DNA from: a virus
Length of the DNA: 52,571 bases
Reading direction: 5' to 3' (one strand)
Virus record (IMG/VR): IMGVR_UViG_3300009514_000035
Location: 1 to 52,571 of that record
Shown here: one piece after another, positions 1 through 8,718 of the stretch
How the letters are laid out: each line of letters starts with the position of its first letter
Numbering within the stretch: position 1 is the stretch's first letter
The notes under the pieces: generated by a model
Seen by the model: only the letters and a program-made list of their open reading frames with translations
Databases searched by the model: none
What the model was told of the DNA's origin: nothing
Made by a program: the position numbers and the translations under genes

Positions 1-365
1 ACTCGCAGGTGTTGGTCGGTTTTATTCAGGGTGATATCGATGAGCCGTATTGCATGTTCGGTCCTCCAGCGCTCAACGAGACACCTGCTGTAGTAGCCGA
101 GAAAACCACTGCGACGACACGCGGCGACATTGCAGCTTTCGAGACGGACACGTTTGAGGTGTTCATCGTCGACACTGCCACTGAAAAGAAACTGATGTTG
201 CGGACCAAAGACCAGGAGAACGTTGTTGAGATTGACGCCATAGATCATTCAGTGCTTTTGCGGGCGGCGAATGCAGTGATAATCGAGGGAGGTCTTGTGC
301 ACATTGACGCGGCACGGGTGCAGATTAAGGGTCGACCGGTCACCCCCACTGGGGCCCCCATCTAG
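1..365 (+). CDS. C-terminal part of a baseplate spike / gp5-gpV-like OB-fold protein (5' end outside window)
   Basis: The reading frame is open to the window edge, so the gene is cut at its 5' end; it stops with TAG. The first visible residues, VLVGFIQGDIDEPYCMFG, match the end of the OB-fold domain of gp5/gpV/VgrG-type spike proteins, where a strand of the type 'VLVxFxxGDxDxPxxxG' is typical. The rest is beta-rich, with a short repetitive strand pattern (VVEIDAIDHSVLLRAANAV) like the start of a spike stem. Its place directly before hub and wedge genes supports a central baseplate spike at the tail tip. The OB match is by eye and covers only the last strands, so gp5-like is likely but the exact subfamily is open. 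Confidence 0.6.
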   Translation, partial: SQVLVGFIQGDIDEPYCMFGPPALNETPAVVAEKTTATTRGDIAAFETDTFEVFIVDTATEKKLMLRTKDQENVVEIDAIDHSVLLRAANAVIIEGGLVHIDAARVQIKGRPVTPTGAPI

Positions 366-374
366 GAGACACGC

Positions 375-1052
375 ATGGCTGCACCAACAAGAACCACTGG
401 TCTGCCGAGCCTTGAAGGATTCGACCCCGTCAAGTTGGCGGACGACCACACGTACGCGTCAAGAATCGCAAGCGAGCGTCTGGCTACTTTCTGGGTGGAA
501 TACCCTGGCGAGTATGAAGGCTTGAACAAAGAGCTTCGCGTGCTGGTCAATCCGGAGAGTTACAGTACAAGTGTCGCGCCGAATTACTCTCGTCGCGCAG
601 TGTTGGGGTTATCGCACGACGTGGTGCAGTACATCCGCACGGGTTCCAGAGAGATCGATTTAGAGCTTTGGGTGTCTTGGCAAATCTTTTTGCAGAAGCA
701 ATGGATCAGCTCGTCGACCAACCCACTGCAATACCGAAACTCATTCGAGGCGCTTGTCATGCCGACAGCGCCAGGGCTTGCACCTCCGCGAGTGTACTTC
801 CATTGGCCAGGTGCACATCTAGACTTCTATGGTGTGGTGGACTCTTTGAGCATGGAGTTTGAGAGTTTCTCGTCACGCGGAGACCCGCTGTCTTACACCA
901 TCAATATTGGCTTGCTCGAGACGCCTATCGGCTTCATGGGCTCGCCGGCCGTGCACGAGCATGGTATCGGGGTCACCGCAGCCCGTCCGCCCTCTGGTGG
1001 ACCACCGATGGGTGACTTTCCTGTAATCAAGTCCAAGACTCAAGTTGCGTAG
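375..1052 (+). CDS. Contractile-injection-system tube-type baseplate hub/adaptor protein (Afp7-like)
   Basis: A 225-residue protein with ATG start and TAG stop, 9 bases after the spike gene. Residues about 57-100 (VNPESYSTSVAPNYS followed by SREIDLELWVS) have the layout of the CIS tube protein N-terminal domain: a 'NPxS' strand, then a 'G-x-x-x-I-x-L-x-L-W' strand. Residues about 137-183 (PPRVYFHWPGAHLDFYG, then VVDSLSMEFESFS) match the second half, in which 'PPxVxFxWG...FxGVVxSLxxxYxxFSxxG' is usual. Relatives join the inner tube to the spike in phage tails and injection systems. The C-terminus (from about residue 190) is Pro/Gly-rich and I see no LysM domain. Assignment to the superfamily is fairly firm; the precise role is inferred from position. 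Confidence 0.7.
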   Translation: MAAPTRTTGLPSLEGFDPVKLADDHTYASRIASERLATFWVEYPGEYEGLNKELRVLVNPESYSTSVAPNYSRRAVLGLSHDVVQYIRTGSREIDLELWVSWQIFLQKQWISSSTNPLQYRNSFEALVMPTAPGLAPPRVYFHWPGAHLDFYGVVDSLSMEFESFSSRGDPLSYTINIGLLETPIGFMGSPAVHEHGIGVTAARPPSGGPPMGDFPVIKSKTQVA

Positions 1053-1067
1053 CGCAAGGTATAGAAC

Positions 1068-1901
1068 GTGGCAACAGTTGTCTGCATAGAGATTCCTGAA
1101 ATCCCCAACAAGCTGAGCATCACCATGCCAGGAGTTGGAGAGCTTCAGTACTTGAAGGATTCGATCGATAAGATTCCGAGGCCGTCCACCTACGTTCTGA
1201 AGATGCTGAATGGCATCTCACCGGCACTCGCACCGATTTACACCATCCTCAAGATCCTTGACGTCATCTTGGCGTTGGTCAACTGCATCAACGCGATTCC
1301 AAAGTCTCTGCCGTTCAATCCGCAACCGATCATTGACTGCATCCAAAAGTTGATCGAGGCCTTCGCTGCTCTGCTGCCCCTGCTCCCGCCGTTCGTGTAT
1401 ATTCGTTTGGTCGTGGACATCGCCGTGGCGATTCGTTTGTTGATCGACGACCTGATTTCAGTGCTCGACGTCATTGACCAACAAATCACGCAGGTGAAGA
1501 ATCTGATCAACAAGGCGTTGGATTTCGACAACACCGCCATGCTGCAGATCGGAAACTGCGCACGCACGGACATTCAACGCAGCACTGCAGGCCTGCAGCA
1601 AATAATGGAGGCGATGGCCAAGGTGATGGGCATCATCATGGGCATCATGGAGCTCATGACGGCCGTGTTGCCGGGTCCGGCAGCCGACAAGATTCAGAAG
1701 ACCATCGATGACATTAACACTTTCAATGCCGCAGTGACTGCACTAGACCCAGCCGCCGACTACCCGCCGCTGCAGCAAATGTATGATGCGTTGGCCGCAG
1801 CACGTAAGCCTATGGTCTTTGTTGAAGAGTTCGGCAAAGCACTGCTAGGTATTCCGTTCACTTTCACGGCGCCTGTGGTGCCGTCGTACGACAATCCGTA
1901 G
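1068..1901 (+). CDS. Hydrophobic alpha-helical protein of the baseplate operon, function unknown
   Basis: 277 residues, GTG start, TAG stop, between the hub adaptor and the gp25-like wedge gene. Residues about 50-150 are strikingly hydrophobic, with several long helical stretches (TILKILDVILALV, FAALLPLLPPFVYI, LVVDIAVAIRLLIDDLI), then amphipathic helices containing Met repeats (MGIIMGIMELM). There is no signal peptide, and Asp and Lys residues occur inside the hydrophobic runs, so buried helices or coiled packing are as likely as true membrane segments. I do not recognise a family. Its place in the baseplate operon suggests a structural or assembly part, possibly one that meets the host membrane; that is inference only. 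Confidence 0.75.
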   Translation: MATVVCIEIPEIPNKLSITMPGVGELQYLKDSIDKIPRPSTYVLKMLNGISPALAPIYTILKILDVILALVNCINAIPKSLPFNPQPIIDCIQKLIEAFAALLPLLPPFVYIRLVVDIAVAIRLLIDDLISVLDVIDQQITQVKNLINKALDFDNTAMLQIGNCARTDIQRSTAGLQQIMEAMAKVMGIIMGIMELMTAVLPGPAADKIQKTIDDINTFNAAVTALDPAADYPPLQQMYDALAAARKPMVFVEEFGKALLGIPFTFTAPVVPSYDNP

Positions 1902-1909
1902 GGCATCTC

Positions 1910-2323
1910 ATGGCTGACAGGACATTCAACTACAAGAGAGACGTTCTGGGCTACGGCTTGCTAGCGCCTCTTCGTCGTTTGGCCGGCAGTGACTTCGCCG
2001 CTGGCTATGGAGAGAAGCTCGTCGAGGCGGCCGTGCGACAGATCCTCGGCACACGGCAGGGAGAGTTGCCTTGGCGTCCCGACTTCGGCCACAACCTCGA
2101 TCGGTATCGACACAAGAATCTATCCACTGTAGCCACGGCAGCTATGCGCAGTCACGTGCAGCGCCTGCTTACGATTTACGAGCCGCGCCTGTCCATTGTC
2201 AATGCGACTGTGCGCAGCGAAGACAACAAGGCGTTCATCACTGTCGGATGGACTGTGCGTTCAGCTCCGACCCCCTACAGTGACGTCATTCTCGGACCAG
2301 TGACTCAAGAGGTTGTGATCTAA
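1910..2323 (+). CDS. Baseplate wedge protein, gp25/gpW-like
   Basis: 137 residues. The central part (GEKLVEAAVRQILGTRQG, then ELPWRPDFGHNL) is the signature of the T4 gp25 / P2 gpW family: a helix ending in 'xxILxTxxGExxxxPxFG'. Residues about 85-135 (VQRLLTIYEPRLSI ... NKAFITVGWTV) give the usual 'EPRl-x-v' strand and final beta strands. Length fits the family (about 110-140). Family members sit in the wedge next to the sheath and help start sheath polymerisation. The TAA stop overlaps the ATG of the J-like gene as TAATG, the normal gp25-gp6/J gene order. Confidence 0.93.
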   Translation: MADRTFNYKRDVLGYGLLAPLRRLAGSDFAAGYGEKLVEAAVRQILGTRQGELPWRPDFGHNLDRYRHKNLSTVATAAMRSHVQRLLTIYEPRLSIVNATVRSEDNKAFITVGWTVRSAPTPYSDVILGPVTQEVVI

Positions 2324-3858
2324 TGCCCATTCTAAAACTAGATTTGGACTACTCGCCCCGCGACTTCGATAGCATCCGCTTTCGACTGCAAGACTTGATT
2401 CGCTACGTCTACCCGGACTGGACCGACTTCAACATCGCCAACCTGGGTAACATCTTGTTGGAGCTCTTCGCGTACGTCGGCGACGTTCTGCACTTCTATC
2501 AAGACAACCAAGCTGCCGAGGCGTTTTGGCCGACGCTCACGCAACGCATTTCAGCAATCAAGCTTGGGCGTCTGATCGGCTTCACGCTTACTGGAGCGTC
2601 AAGGGCGACCGGCACTGTCAGGTTTTCTCTGGCATCAGTCGCGACTGACAAAGTGATCATTCCACTTGGGACTCGGCTGGCGACGTCGGACCCGGAGACA
2701 CCAATCTACTTCCGCACCACAGCCTATGCGGAACTTTTGGTCGGCACGACGTTCATCGACGTGCCTGTCGAACAGGCAGAAGCCATCACAGGCTCCAGCT
2801 TCGCCTCTAACGACGAGCCCAATCAAGAGTTCGTGCTGACCCGTACACCGTACTTGGACAATTCAGCGACCGTCACAGCGGCGAACGGCGCCTACACAGA
2901 GGTCGACTCGTTCTTGGGCTCTGGCCCCACCAGCCGAGTGTACGTTGTGCTCGTTGACCAACTAGACCAGGCGCACATCCGCTTCGGTAACGGTGTGACT
3001 GGCAACATCCCCAGTGGTCAAATCGACGTCGACCACAAGATTGGTGGCGGCTCGGACGGTAACGTCGAGGTCGGCAAGATCAACGTCATGCTAGAGACGG
3101 TCGCCTACCAAGGTGGAGGCACGGCTCCTGTCACAGTGACCAATCAGACAGCAACGAGTGGCGGTGAGCCACGCATGACACTCGACGAGGCCCGTGCACA
3201 GGCTCCAGCGTCGTTGAAAGTGCTCACTAGGACAGTCACCCGTGAGGACTTCGAGACGGTCGCCACGGGGATTCCTGGCGTCGCACGTGCTCTCATGGTC
3301 ACCGCTAACGAGTATGCAGGTCTCGCCGAGAACTACGGCGAGCTCTATGTTGTAGCTCAAGGCGTAAAACTGGCTTCGGGGCGCATCGAGCCTGCGGCTC
3401 CTTCTAGTACAATGCTGGCGGACATACGCACAGAGATTGACACCAACAAGCCGCCTACGATCACGTTCACCTACCAAGAAAAGGCGGCAGTGTTCAAGGA
3501 CATTGCAGTGTCAATGCGAGTCTACCTGAAACAAGGCGCTGACGGTGCAATTGTAGGTGCCGCCATACGAGAAGCTCTGAAGGATTTTTTTGCTGCGCAA
3601 CTGTCCAATGGCCTGGCGAACTCGGCCATCGACTTCGGTGCGAATCTGAAAGATTCCACTGGCACTATCGTAGGAGAAATCGCCTGGAGCGACGTCTTCA
3701 ACGCCGCCCGCGACGTGGAAAATGTGCGCAAGATAGACGAAGGTGTATCCGGTGTTTTGTTGAACGGCAGGCGGGAATCTGTGACGTTGTTGCCAATTGA
3801 ATTTCCTCGTCTGTCGACTGTGACTATCATTGACGTCGACACCGGCGCGAGCTTGTAG
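2323..3858 (+). CDS. Baseplate wedge protein, gpJ/gp6-like
   Basis: 511 residues. The N-terminus (DLDYSPRDFDSIRFRLQDLI ... GNILLELFAYVGDVLHFY) is typical of baseplate J-like proteins of large myoviruses: a 'DF' motif followed by 'ANILLELxAYxxDxLxxY'. Middle strands include VRFGNGVTGNIPSG-type residues (HIRFGNGVTGNIPSG), the conserved 'FGdGxxGxxPp' loop. The last third (PASLKVLTRTVTREDFETVA) is the usual 'R.VT.eDfe' segment. The protein forms the wedge core that dimerises around the hub. It overlaps the gp25-like gene by one base, suggesting coupled translation. No oddity in length or motifs. Confidence 0.93.
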   Translation: MPILKLDLDYSPRDFDSIRFRLQDLIRYVYPDWTDFNIANLGNILLELFAYVGDVLHFYQDNQAAEAFWPTLTQRISAIKLGRLIGFTLTGASRATGTVRFSLASVATDKVIIPLGTRLATSDPETPIYFRTTAYAELLVGTTFIDVPVEQAEAITGSSFASNDEPNQEFVLTRTPYLDNSATVTAANGAYTEVDSFLGSGPTSRVYVVLVDQLDQAHIRFGNGVTGNIPSGQIDVDHKIGGGSDGNVEVGKINVMLETVAYQGGGTAPVTVTNQTATSGGEPRMTLDEARAQAPASLKVLTRTVTREDFETVATGIPGVARALMVTANEYAGLAENYGELYVVAQGVKLASGRIEPAAPSSTMLADIRTEIDTNKPPTITFTYQEKAAVFKDIAVSMRVYLKQGADGAIVGAAIREALKDFFAAQLSNGLANSAIDFGANLKDSTGTIVGEIAWSDVFNAARDVENVRKIDEGVSGVLLNGRRESVTLLPIEFPRLSTVTIIDVDTGASL

Positions 3859-3867
3859 GAGATCAGC

Positions 3868-5139
3868 ATGACCTGGGGTACAGCAATATGGGGGACGGGC
3901 CTTTGGGGTGGCGCGCCGCTGGCCGCGTCGACCAACCTGTCGTTCGAAATTGCCGAGGCCACGGAGCAAGGTCAGGCTCACTCGTGGGATGTGCAATCCG
4001 ATACAGGCATCGTCGGTCGCGGCCTATTCGATGGCGATATTGGCCTGCACACGTGGCAATCAGCTGCCGACTTCGAGCAGTTGTGGCGTCTGCCTTATGT
4101 GGTGCACGAGACTCCAGACTTGGTCAACACTGCCAGCGTGATCAACGCCAGCGATTTGGCTAGTGCCATCTTGCTCGCGAACCATATCAAGTTGCAGTAC
4201 AACAAGCATCGAGGTCTCGGTGGACCGATCCACTTGGTGCCGGACATCACCAACCTCGTTACGACCGAAGATGCGTCTGATTCTGCGACGACCATTGCGC
4301 TGGTTAATGCCATTAGGATTGCGCTCAACGCGCACGTGGCCGAGTGGACGACAATTCACCGCAGGGAAGACGTGTTGGCTGAAGTCACCACAGATCCGGC
4401 ATCAGACACGGCGACAGCAATCACTCTCATCAACGCGATAAAGTACGCCTACAATGGCCATCTGCTTCGTCAGGGCTTCGGCACCACGAACAGTGACGCC
4501 AAGTTTGAGTACGCGTCTGCAGACCTCGACGCGGCGATTTTCTCGTTCGGCGGTCTAGCTGTAGAAAATTTCGAGGCGCATTGGTCCATACCCGACATGT
4601 TCCCGGTGTCCGACGATCAATCCGTCATGGTCTCCACCGACGCTGAGCCATCTTTCGCCCCCTCGCACGTCATTGACGTCTTTCTTGGCTCTGCGAGCGG
4701 CGTGCAGCCAGTCTCGGTGCGCTCTGGCTTCAATGTCTCCTGGCCCGACGGTCACGTGCAGTTTCTAAACGACTTCAACATGGTCGATAGTCAACCTGCA
4801 TTTCCGCCGGAAGGCGAGACGTTTGACGCGGACTGGTTCCTTCCCGGCTCTGTAGGTACATACCCGAACGATACTTTCCTGTTCAACTACTACGATGCCG
4901 TCACAGACACTTGGGGCTTCGGTGTCGCCGATCTGGTGACGGGCTTCTTCGCCTCAGGGGAGTCCACCGAGGACTTCGAAGACAGTTGGACAGGTCAGAC
5001 CTACTCCGCAAAATTCTGGTCCGGAACAGAATGGAGATTTCTGCCCGGAGAAGGGGTGCATTTGGAGTATGGATACATGGACTCCGGTTACACCTACGAT
5101 TCATTTGACCCGTCCGATTGGACGCTGACACTAACGTAA
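3868..5139 (+). CDS. Tail/baseplate-associated protein with three helical repeats and W-rich beta repeats
   Basis: 423 residues, unrecognised as a whole. The N-terminus is Gly/Trp-rich (TWGTAIWGTGLWGG). Residues about 92-205 hold three imperfect repeats: NASDLASAILLANHIKLQYNKH, then DASDSATTIALVNAIRIALNAH, then ASDTATAITLINAIKYAYNGH, each a 'D..(T/S)A...L.N.IK...N.H' helix. This type of helix repeat is seen in fibre and baseplate proteins of large phages. The C-terminal half has recurring 'F(E/D)xxW' strands (FEAHWSIPDM, FDADWFLPG, FEDSWTG), suggesting a repeated beta domain. Strongly supported as a tail structural gene by context; exact function unknown. Confidence 0.8.
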   Translation: MTWGTAIWGTGLWGGAPLAASTNLSFEIAEATEQGQAHSWDVQSDTGIVGRGLFDGDIGLHTWQSAADFEQLWRLPYVVHETPDLVNTASVINASDLASAILLANHIKLQYNKHRGLGGPIHLVPDITNLVTTEDASDSATTIALVNAIRIALNAHVAEWTTIHRREDVLAEVTTDPASDTATAITLINAIKYAYNGHLLRQGFGTTNSDAKFEYASADLDAAIFSFGGLAVENFEAHWSIPDMFPVSDDQSVMVSTDAEPSFAPSHVIDVFLGSASGVQPVSVRSGFNVSWPDGHVQFLNDFNMVDSQPAFPPEGETFDADWFLPGSVGTYPNDTFLFNYYDAVTDTWGFGVADLVTGFFASGESTEDFEDSWTGQTYSAKFWSGTEWRFLPGEGVHLEYGYMDSGYTYDSFDPSDWTLTLT

Positions 5140-5149
5140 GAGAGACATC

Positions 5150-5854
5150 ATGGCAGAAACTGATTTTGGGTTATTTGGCGCACAAGCAGGCAGCATTAAG
5201 CGCGGCGTCACTGCGGGATTCGACGCACCTAACGGTGGCGGGAACTACGTGGTCGGCTTCCACTCGGCAGTCACGACAGCAGAGGCCATGGGCTTTTACT
5301 ATAGTGGCACCAACTTCTCCCCACTGCGAGATGACGCCAACAATGCCACTGGTTGTTCGATTCGTGCGGCAATGAAGCGCGGCCCTGCATCGAACCCTCT
5401 CGGGTTCTCTGTGGCGTTATTCGCTTGCCTGCAGGCCGCGTCGGAGACGGCGTACGGTTACTTGCTGGGGTTGTCCAACAATGACCCTCATCGCATCTTG
5501 CTCGCCAAGACGACGCCTGCCGCAGGCTTGGACCCGAATGCGTCGGCAACAATTCTTGCGACGTCGTCGGCGACATTCCTTATCGACACGTGGCATCACT
5601 TGAAACTGGACGTTATCGTGAACCCCAACGGCGACACGGTGCTGAAGTGCTTCTCCAACGACCTCGGCACCAACCCGGTCAACGGCCCGGTTTGGGTTCA
5701 GGTGGCAGGCATGAACGACGTGATCGACGACGCCCTCGGCATCACATCGTCAAGTAATCCACTGGCCGGCGGCTACGCTGGCTTCTGTTTTGAATCATCT
5801 GAATCCGGCGCATACGCGTTTGTGGACCACTTCGAGATCGATCGCCAGAAGTAG
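5150..5854 (+). CDS. Lectin-like (concanavalin-type beta-sandwich) tail decoration protein
   Basis: 234 residues with no clear family name. The pattern of the last 90 residues, DTWHHLKLDVIVNPNGDTVLKC-type strands (key residues W-H-x-L-x-L-x-V at about 145-152), then AGYAGFCFESSESGAYAFVD and FEIDRQ at the end, is typical of jelly-roll carbohydrate-binding modules ('WH.v.l.v...g......y......G..Gf......'). It probably sits on the baseplate and may touch host surface sugars. SD-like purines precede the ATG and the TAG stop is 9 bases before the next gene. Fold inference is by eye. Confidence 0.7.
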   Translation: MAETDFGLFGAQAGSIKRGVTAGFDAPNGGGNYVVGFHSAVTTAEAMGFYYSGTNFSPLRDDANNATGCSIRAAMKRGPASNPLGFSVALFACLQAASETAYGYLLGLSNNDPHRILLAKTTPAAGLDPNASATILATSSATFLIDTWHHLKLDVIVNPNGDTVLKCFSNDLGTNPVNGPVWVQVAGMNDVIDDALGITSSSNPLAGGYAGFCFESSESGAYAFVDHFEIDRQK

Positions 5855-5863
5855 AGTACGACG

Positions 5864-7738
5864 ATGCCAAACCCAAAATGGAGTGACAGTACAACCGACG
5901 CCGACGGTAATGTGCACCTGGGCAGTCTGCTGGTGTCAGACGTCAGCGTCATCGCGTCCGCCGTAGGCAGCTTCGGTGACCCCGTGCCTAATGGCCATTG
6001 GGGTGCAGCTGCAGATGGCATCTTCTACGCGGATGGCATTGCATGCGGGCCTGGCACATTCGATGAGGGAGTCGCCCTCAACACCAAAGCGTACCGCTTC
6101 CACAACCTCGATCCGATGGCACTCGGCTCGTCAGGGCATTCGATCACCCGACAGTCTGCCGACACCCTGCGTCTTGCAAGCTCAGGCGGTCTCACCGGTG
6201 AGCTCGTCAACATGCAATCGCGCCACAAGTGGTACCTACAGGGTGACTTCGATGTCTCCGTTGACTTCGCTCTGTGGGCGTACACGCCAGGAGGTGGCGG
6301 AACGCTGGCCGACTTCGTGCTGGAAGCACGCTCTACGACAAACCCCGTCAATTCTACGGCTGTCGCGCGCCGTGAACGCGCAGGCATAGACGGCTTCATC
6401 CGCTGGTCCTTTGACGCCGGCTCGCCACAAAACAGCTTAGAGCAGTTCCCAGCGTCCGCTGCGTCCGGTTCGCTGCGCATCGCTCGAGTCGGCACAACGC
6501 TGTTCCACTACTATGACATCGGTGGTGGATGGGTTGCCGTCGGCACGCCATTCAGCTCTGCAGCGAATATCGTCGACAATGACTGCTACATCTCGATGTA
6601 CATCACAGGGCTGGCCGGTGCCGATGTGACAGTCGACATCAGCAACTTCACCATTCTGTCCGGGTCAACAACCAACACGGCAGGCTGGTCACGTGAAACG
6701 TTCCATGCCCATCGCGGCAACGCAGGTGCCATGCCCGCAGAGTTGGCTGTAGCGTGCACGTTGGACTCTGTCGACATGATCGACACAGACACCGAACTCC
6801 TCTGGCAGCGATTTGTTACCGGCGCAGATACGGCCCTAGACACTGGAGACGAAAGAGCGATACGGACGGCGTGGAACAACGGACGAATGTTGATAGCTAA
6901 TGGCACATCCCCGCCCGACGCAGACGCCTTTGGAGGCGTCCTCGTTGATTACGTGCTTGATGACATTCTCCTACATGAGTCTGGAGGAGGCAAGGACTTT
7001 GTTGCAGCCCGCATCGAGGCCTTTGGGGCCATTGCGTACAGAAATGCCGGCACTATCGCCGGGGCGTACACCTCGGGGCCCACATCCAGGTCGATTCCGG
7101 ACAACAGAGTGCGCGATGTTGCCTTTTACCAAGACGGCACTATGGAGTATCGAGCGTTTGCGACAAGCAGCGGTATCGGCGTCTATGAGGAAAAACGCTT
7201 GTACGAGCTTGTCACGCGAGACTCAGGCTCGAGTACGGCATCGACGGTGATGCAGTACTGCTGGTTCGACCCGGCAGACGGCACACTGTACTTCATGGAC
7301 GACTCGACAATCTACTCGGCAGACGCAGCGACATGGCAAGCCTCCATTGGTGGTTCCAGCTTTGGCGCAGATGACAGTGAAGCGCTACCAGGCACCATGA
7401 ATGCGCCAGGCTTTTCGCAGTTTCGGCCTGTGATTCGATCTGGTGTCGTCTACGTTCCCACCAATGAGGGCATCTACAGCATGGCGTGGCCTGCCGGCTC
7501 GTTTTCCTTGCTCTACGGTGACAGCGCTTCTACGGCGGCCTACAAGGTCTTGCCGGACAACGACCGTGTGACTGCACTGGCACTGGGTTTTAGGGACTTG
7601 ATTCCTCATCTAGTGTGTGTCGTGAAATCGGGTTCGACATTTTCTGCTCTCGCCGTTAACTTGAACGACAACACGGCAACAAACGTGGAAGATGTCACGA
7701 CAAGCACCGTGACTGAGCCTGTGACTGTGAGCGACTAA
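5864..7738 (+). CDS. Large tail protein with lectin-like N-terminal part and propeller-like C-terminal part
   Basis: 624 residues. Residues about 85-270 carry a second lectin/jelly-roll pattern (WYLQGDFDVSVDFALW ... IARVGTTLFHYYDIGGGWVAVG ... CYISMYITG), as expected for a concanavalin-type domain that binds sugars. From about residue 330 on there are repeated short strands ending in 'Y-x-x-D/A' with aromatic residues (VMQYCWFDPADGTLYFMDD, VVYVPTNEGIYSMAWP), resembling propeller blades. It sits in the baseplate operon and overlaps the next gene as TAATG. The family is not recognised; a host-contact or fibre-attachment role is inferred. Confidence 0.75.
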   Translation: MPNPKWSDSTTDADGNVHLGSLLVSDVSVIASAVGSFGDPVPNGHWGAAADGIFYADGIACGPGTFDEGVALNTKAYRFHNLDPMALGSSGHSITRQSADTLRLASSGGLTGELVNMQSRHKWYLQGDFDVSVDFALWAYTPGGGGTLADFVLEARSTTNPVNSTAVARRERAGIDGFIRWSFDAGSPQNSLEQFPASAASGSLRIARVGTTLFHYYDIGGGWVAVGTPFSSAANIVDNDCYISMYITGLAGADVTVDISNFTILSGSTTNTAGWSRETFHAHRGNAGAMPAELAVACTLDSVDMIDTDTELLWQRFVTGADTALDTGDERAIRTAWNNGRMLIANGTSPPDADAFGGVLVDYVLDDILLHESGGGKDFVAARIEAFGAIAYRNAGTIAGAYTSGPTSRSIPDNRVRDVAFYQDGTMEYRAFATSSGIGVYEEKRLYELVTRDSGSSTASTVMQYCWFDPADGTLYFMDDSTIYSADAATWQASIGGSSFGADDSEALPGTMNAPGFSQFRPVIRSGVVYVPTNEGIYSMAWPAGSFSLLYGDSASTAAYKVLPDNDRVTALALGFRDLIPHLVCVVKSGSTFSALAVNLNDNTATNVEDVTTSTVTEPVTVSD

Positions 7739-8718
7739 TGCCCGAACACAACACATTCATCGCGGAGTACGGACAAAGTCAGGGGCGCATTCGGCCGACC
7801 AACTACTATCCGGCCGATGGCGAGTTCGTCTATGTTCTTGGATCTGAGCTCCTAGAGAGTCGCGATGTAGACCTCGGAGACTACGTTCGCATCTATCAGA
7901 CCATAGACCTGACAACGATTGATGTCGTCCGCATGGACACTAGCATCGTGCAACACGCGGGGATGCCTGTTGCGCGAGATATAGCCGCAGGTGCGACACT
8001 GAAGCGTGCTGAAGTTCTCGGTGCATTCAGCCCGTCCACCGAGACTACGCTGAAACAGCCGTTCAGTGTGGCCGCCAGTGCCGTTCTTCGTGTCGAAATT
8101 GACGGCGGAGGCAACCAAGACATCTCGTTTCCTGCAGGCCCGCCAGACCCACAGTCACTGACCGCACAAGAGGTGGTCAACGTCATCAACGGAACGCTGA
8201 CGGATGGTACGGCAACGCTGGGCGGCACAGCGGACGACCCAACCGTAGTCATCACGGCGACGTCGTCGGGGCGCAATGCGACTATCGAGGTCAAGTCGCA
8301 TGGCGGCACGGACGCAAATGACGGTCTGAGCTTCTTTCAAAAAGAGAATCATCCGACGTACGGCACTGCCATCTATGGTGGCGATGACCTTTCGGCGATT
8401 ATTGCACCGGCAGCCAACTTCACGGCGGCCGATGCGGGTCAGCTGATTGCCATCAATGCTGTTGCCAACAAAATCACGGCAATCGTCGACAGCCAAACTG
8501 CCATTCTGCAAGACGCCGTCACCACGACCCCCACTGGATTTACGGCAGTCATAGGCGGCGCTTTGTGGCGTGCCGCAATAGACATCGATGGCACAGAAGA
8601 GATTAGCAAACTCGTCGCGCGAGATCGCTCTATTCTGTCGAATGACATCGCCGTCAATGTGTCAAAGCTCACCAGCACACACGAAGTCGCCTTTCGCTGG
8701 CAACTAGAGGTCGCCTAA
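7738..8718 (+). CDS. Tail structural protein with a hook-like beta domain shared with the next gene
   Basis: 326 residues. The N-terminal 100 residues are beta-rich and unrecognised. Residues about 105-195 (LRVEIDGGGNQDISFPAG ... LTAQEVVNVINGTL ... NATIEVKSHGG) match a domain that also occurs in the following 1062-residue protein (DTLVISVDGGFSQTITLAG ... ATAEEVAQSISLQL ... SSIQVTSGTA). The shared plan is strand-'DGG'-strand, then 'TAxEVxxxI', then a strand pair. That plan is common in fibre and adhesin-type phage proteins. TAATG overlaps on both sides imply it is co-translated with its neighbours. Function unknown beyond tail structure. Confidence 0.75.
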   Translation: MPEHNTFIAEYGQSQGRIRPTNYYPADGEFVYVLGSELLESRDVDLGDYVRIYQTIDLTTIDVVRMDTSIVQHAGMPVARDIAAGATLKRAEVLGAFSPSTETTLKQPFSVAASAVLRVEIDGGGNQDISFPAGPPDPQSLTAQEVVNVINGTLTDGTATLGGTADDPTVVITATSSGRNATIEVKSHGGTDANDGLSFFQKENHPTYGTAIYGGDDLSAIIAPAANFTAADAGQLIAINAVANKITAIVDSQTAILQDAVTTTPTGFTAVIGGALWRAAIDIDGTEEISKLVARDRSILSNDIAVNVSKLTSTHEVAFRWQLEVA

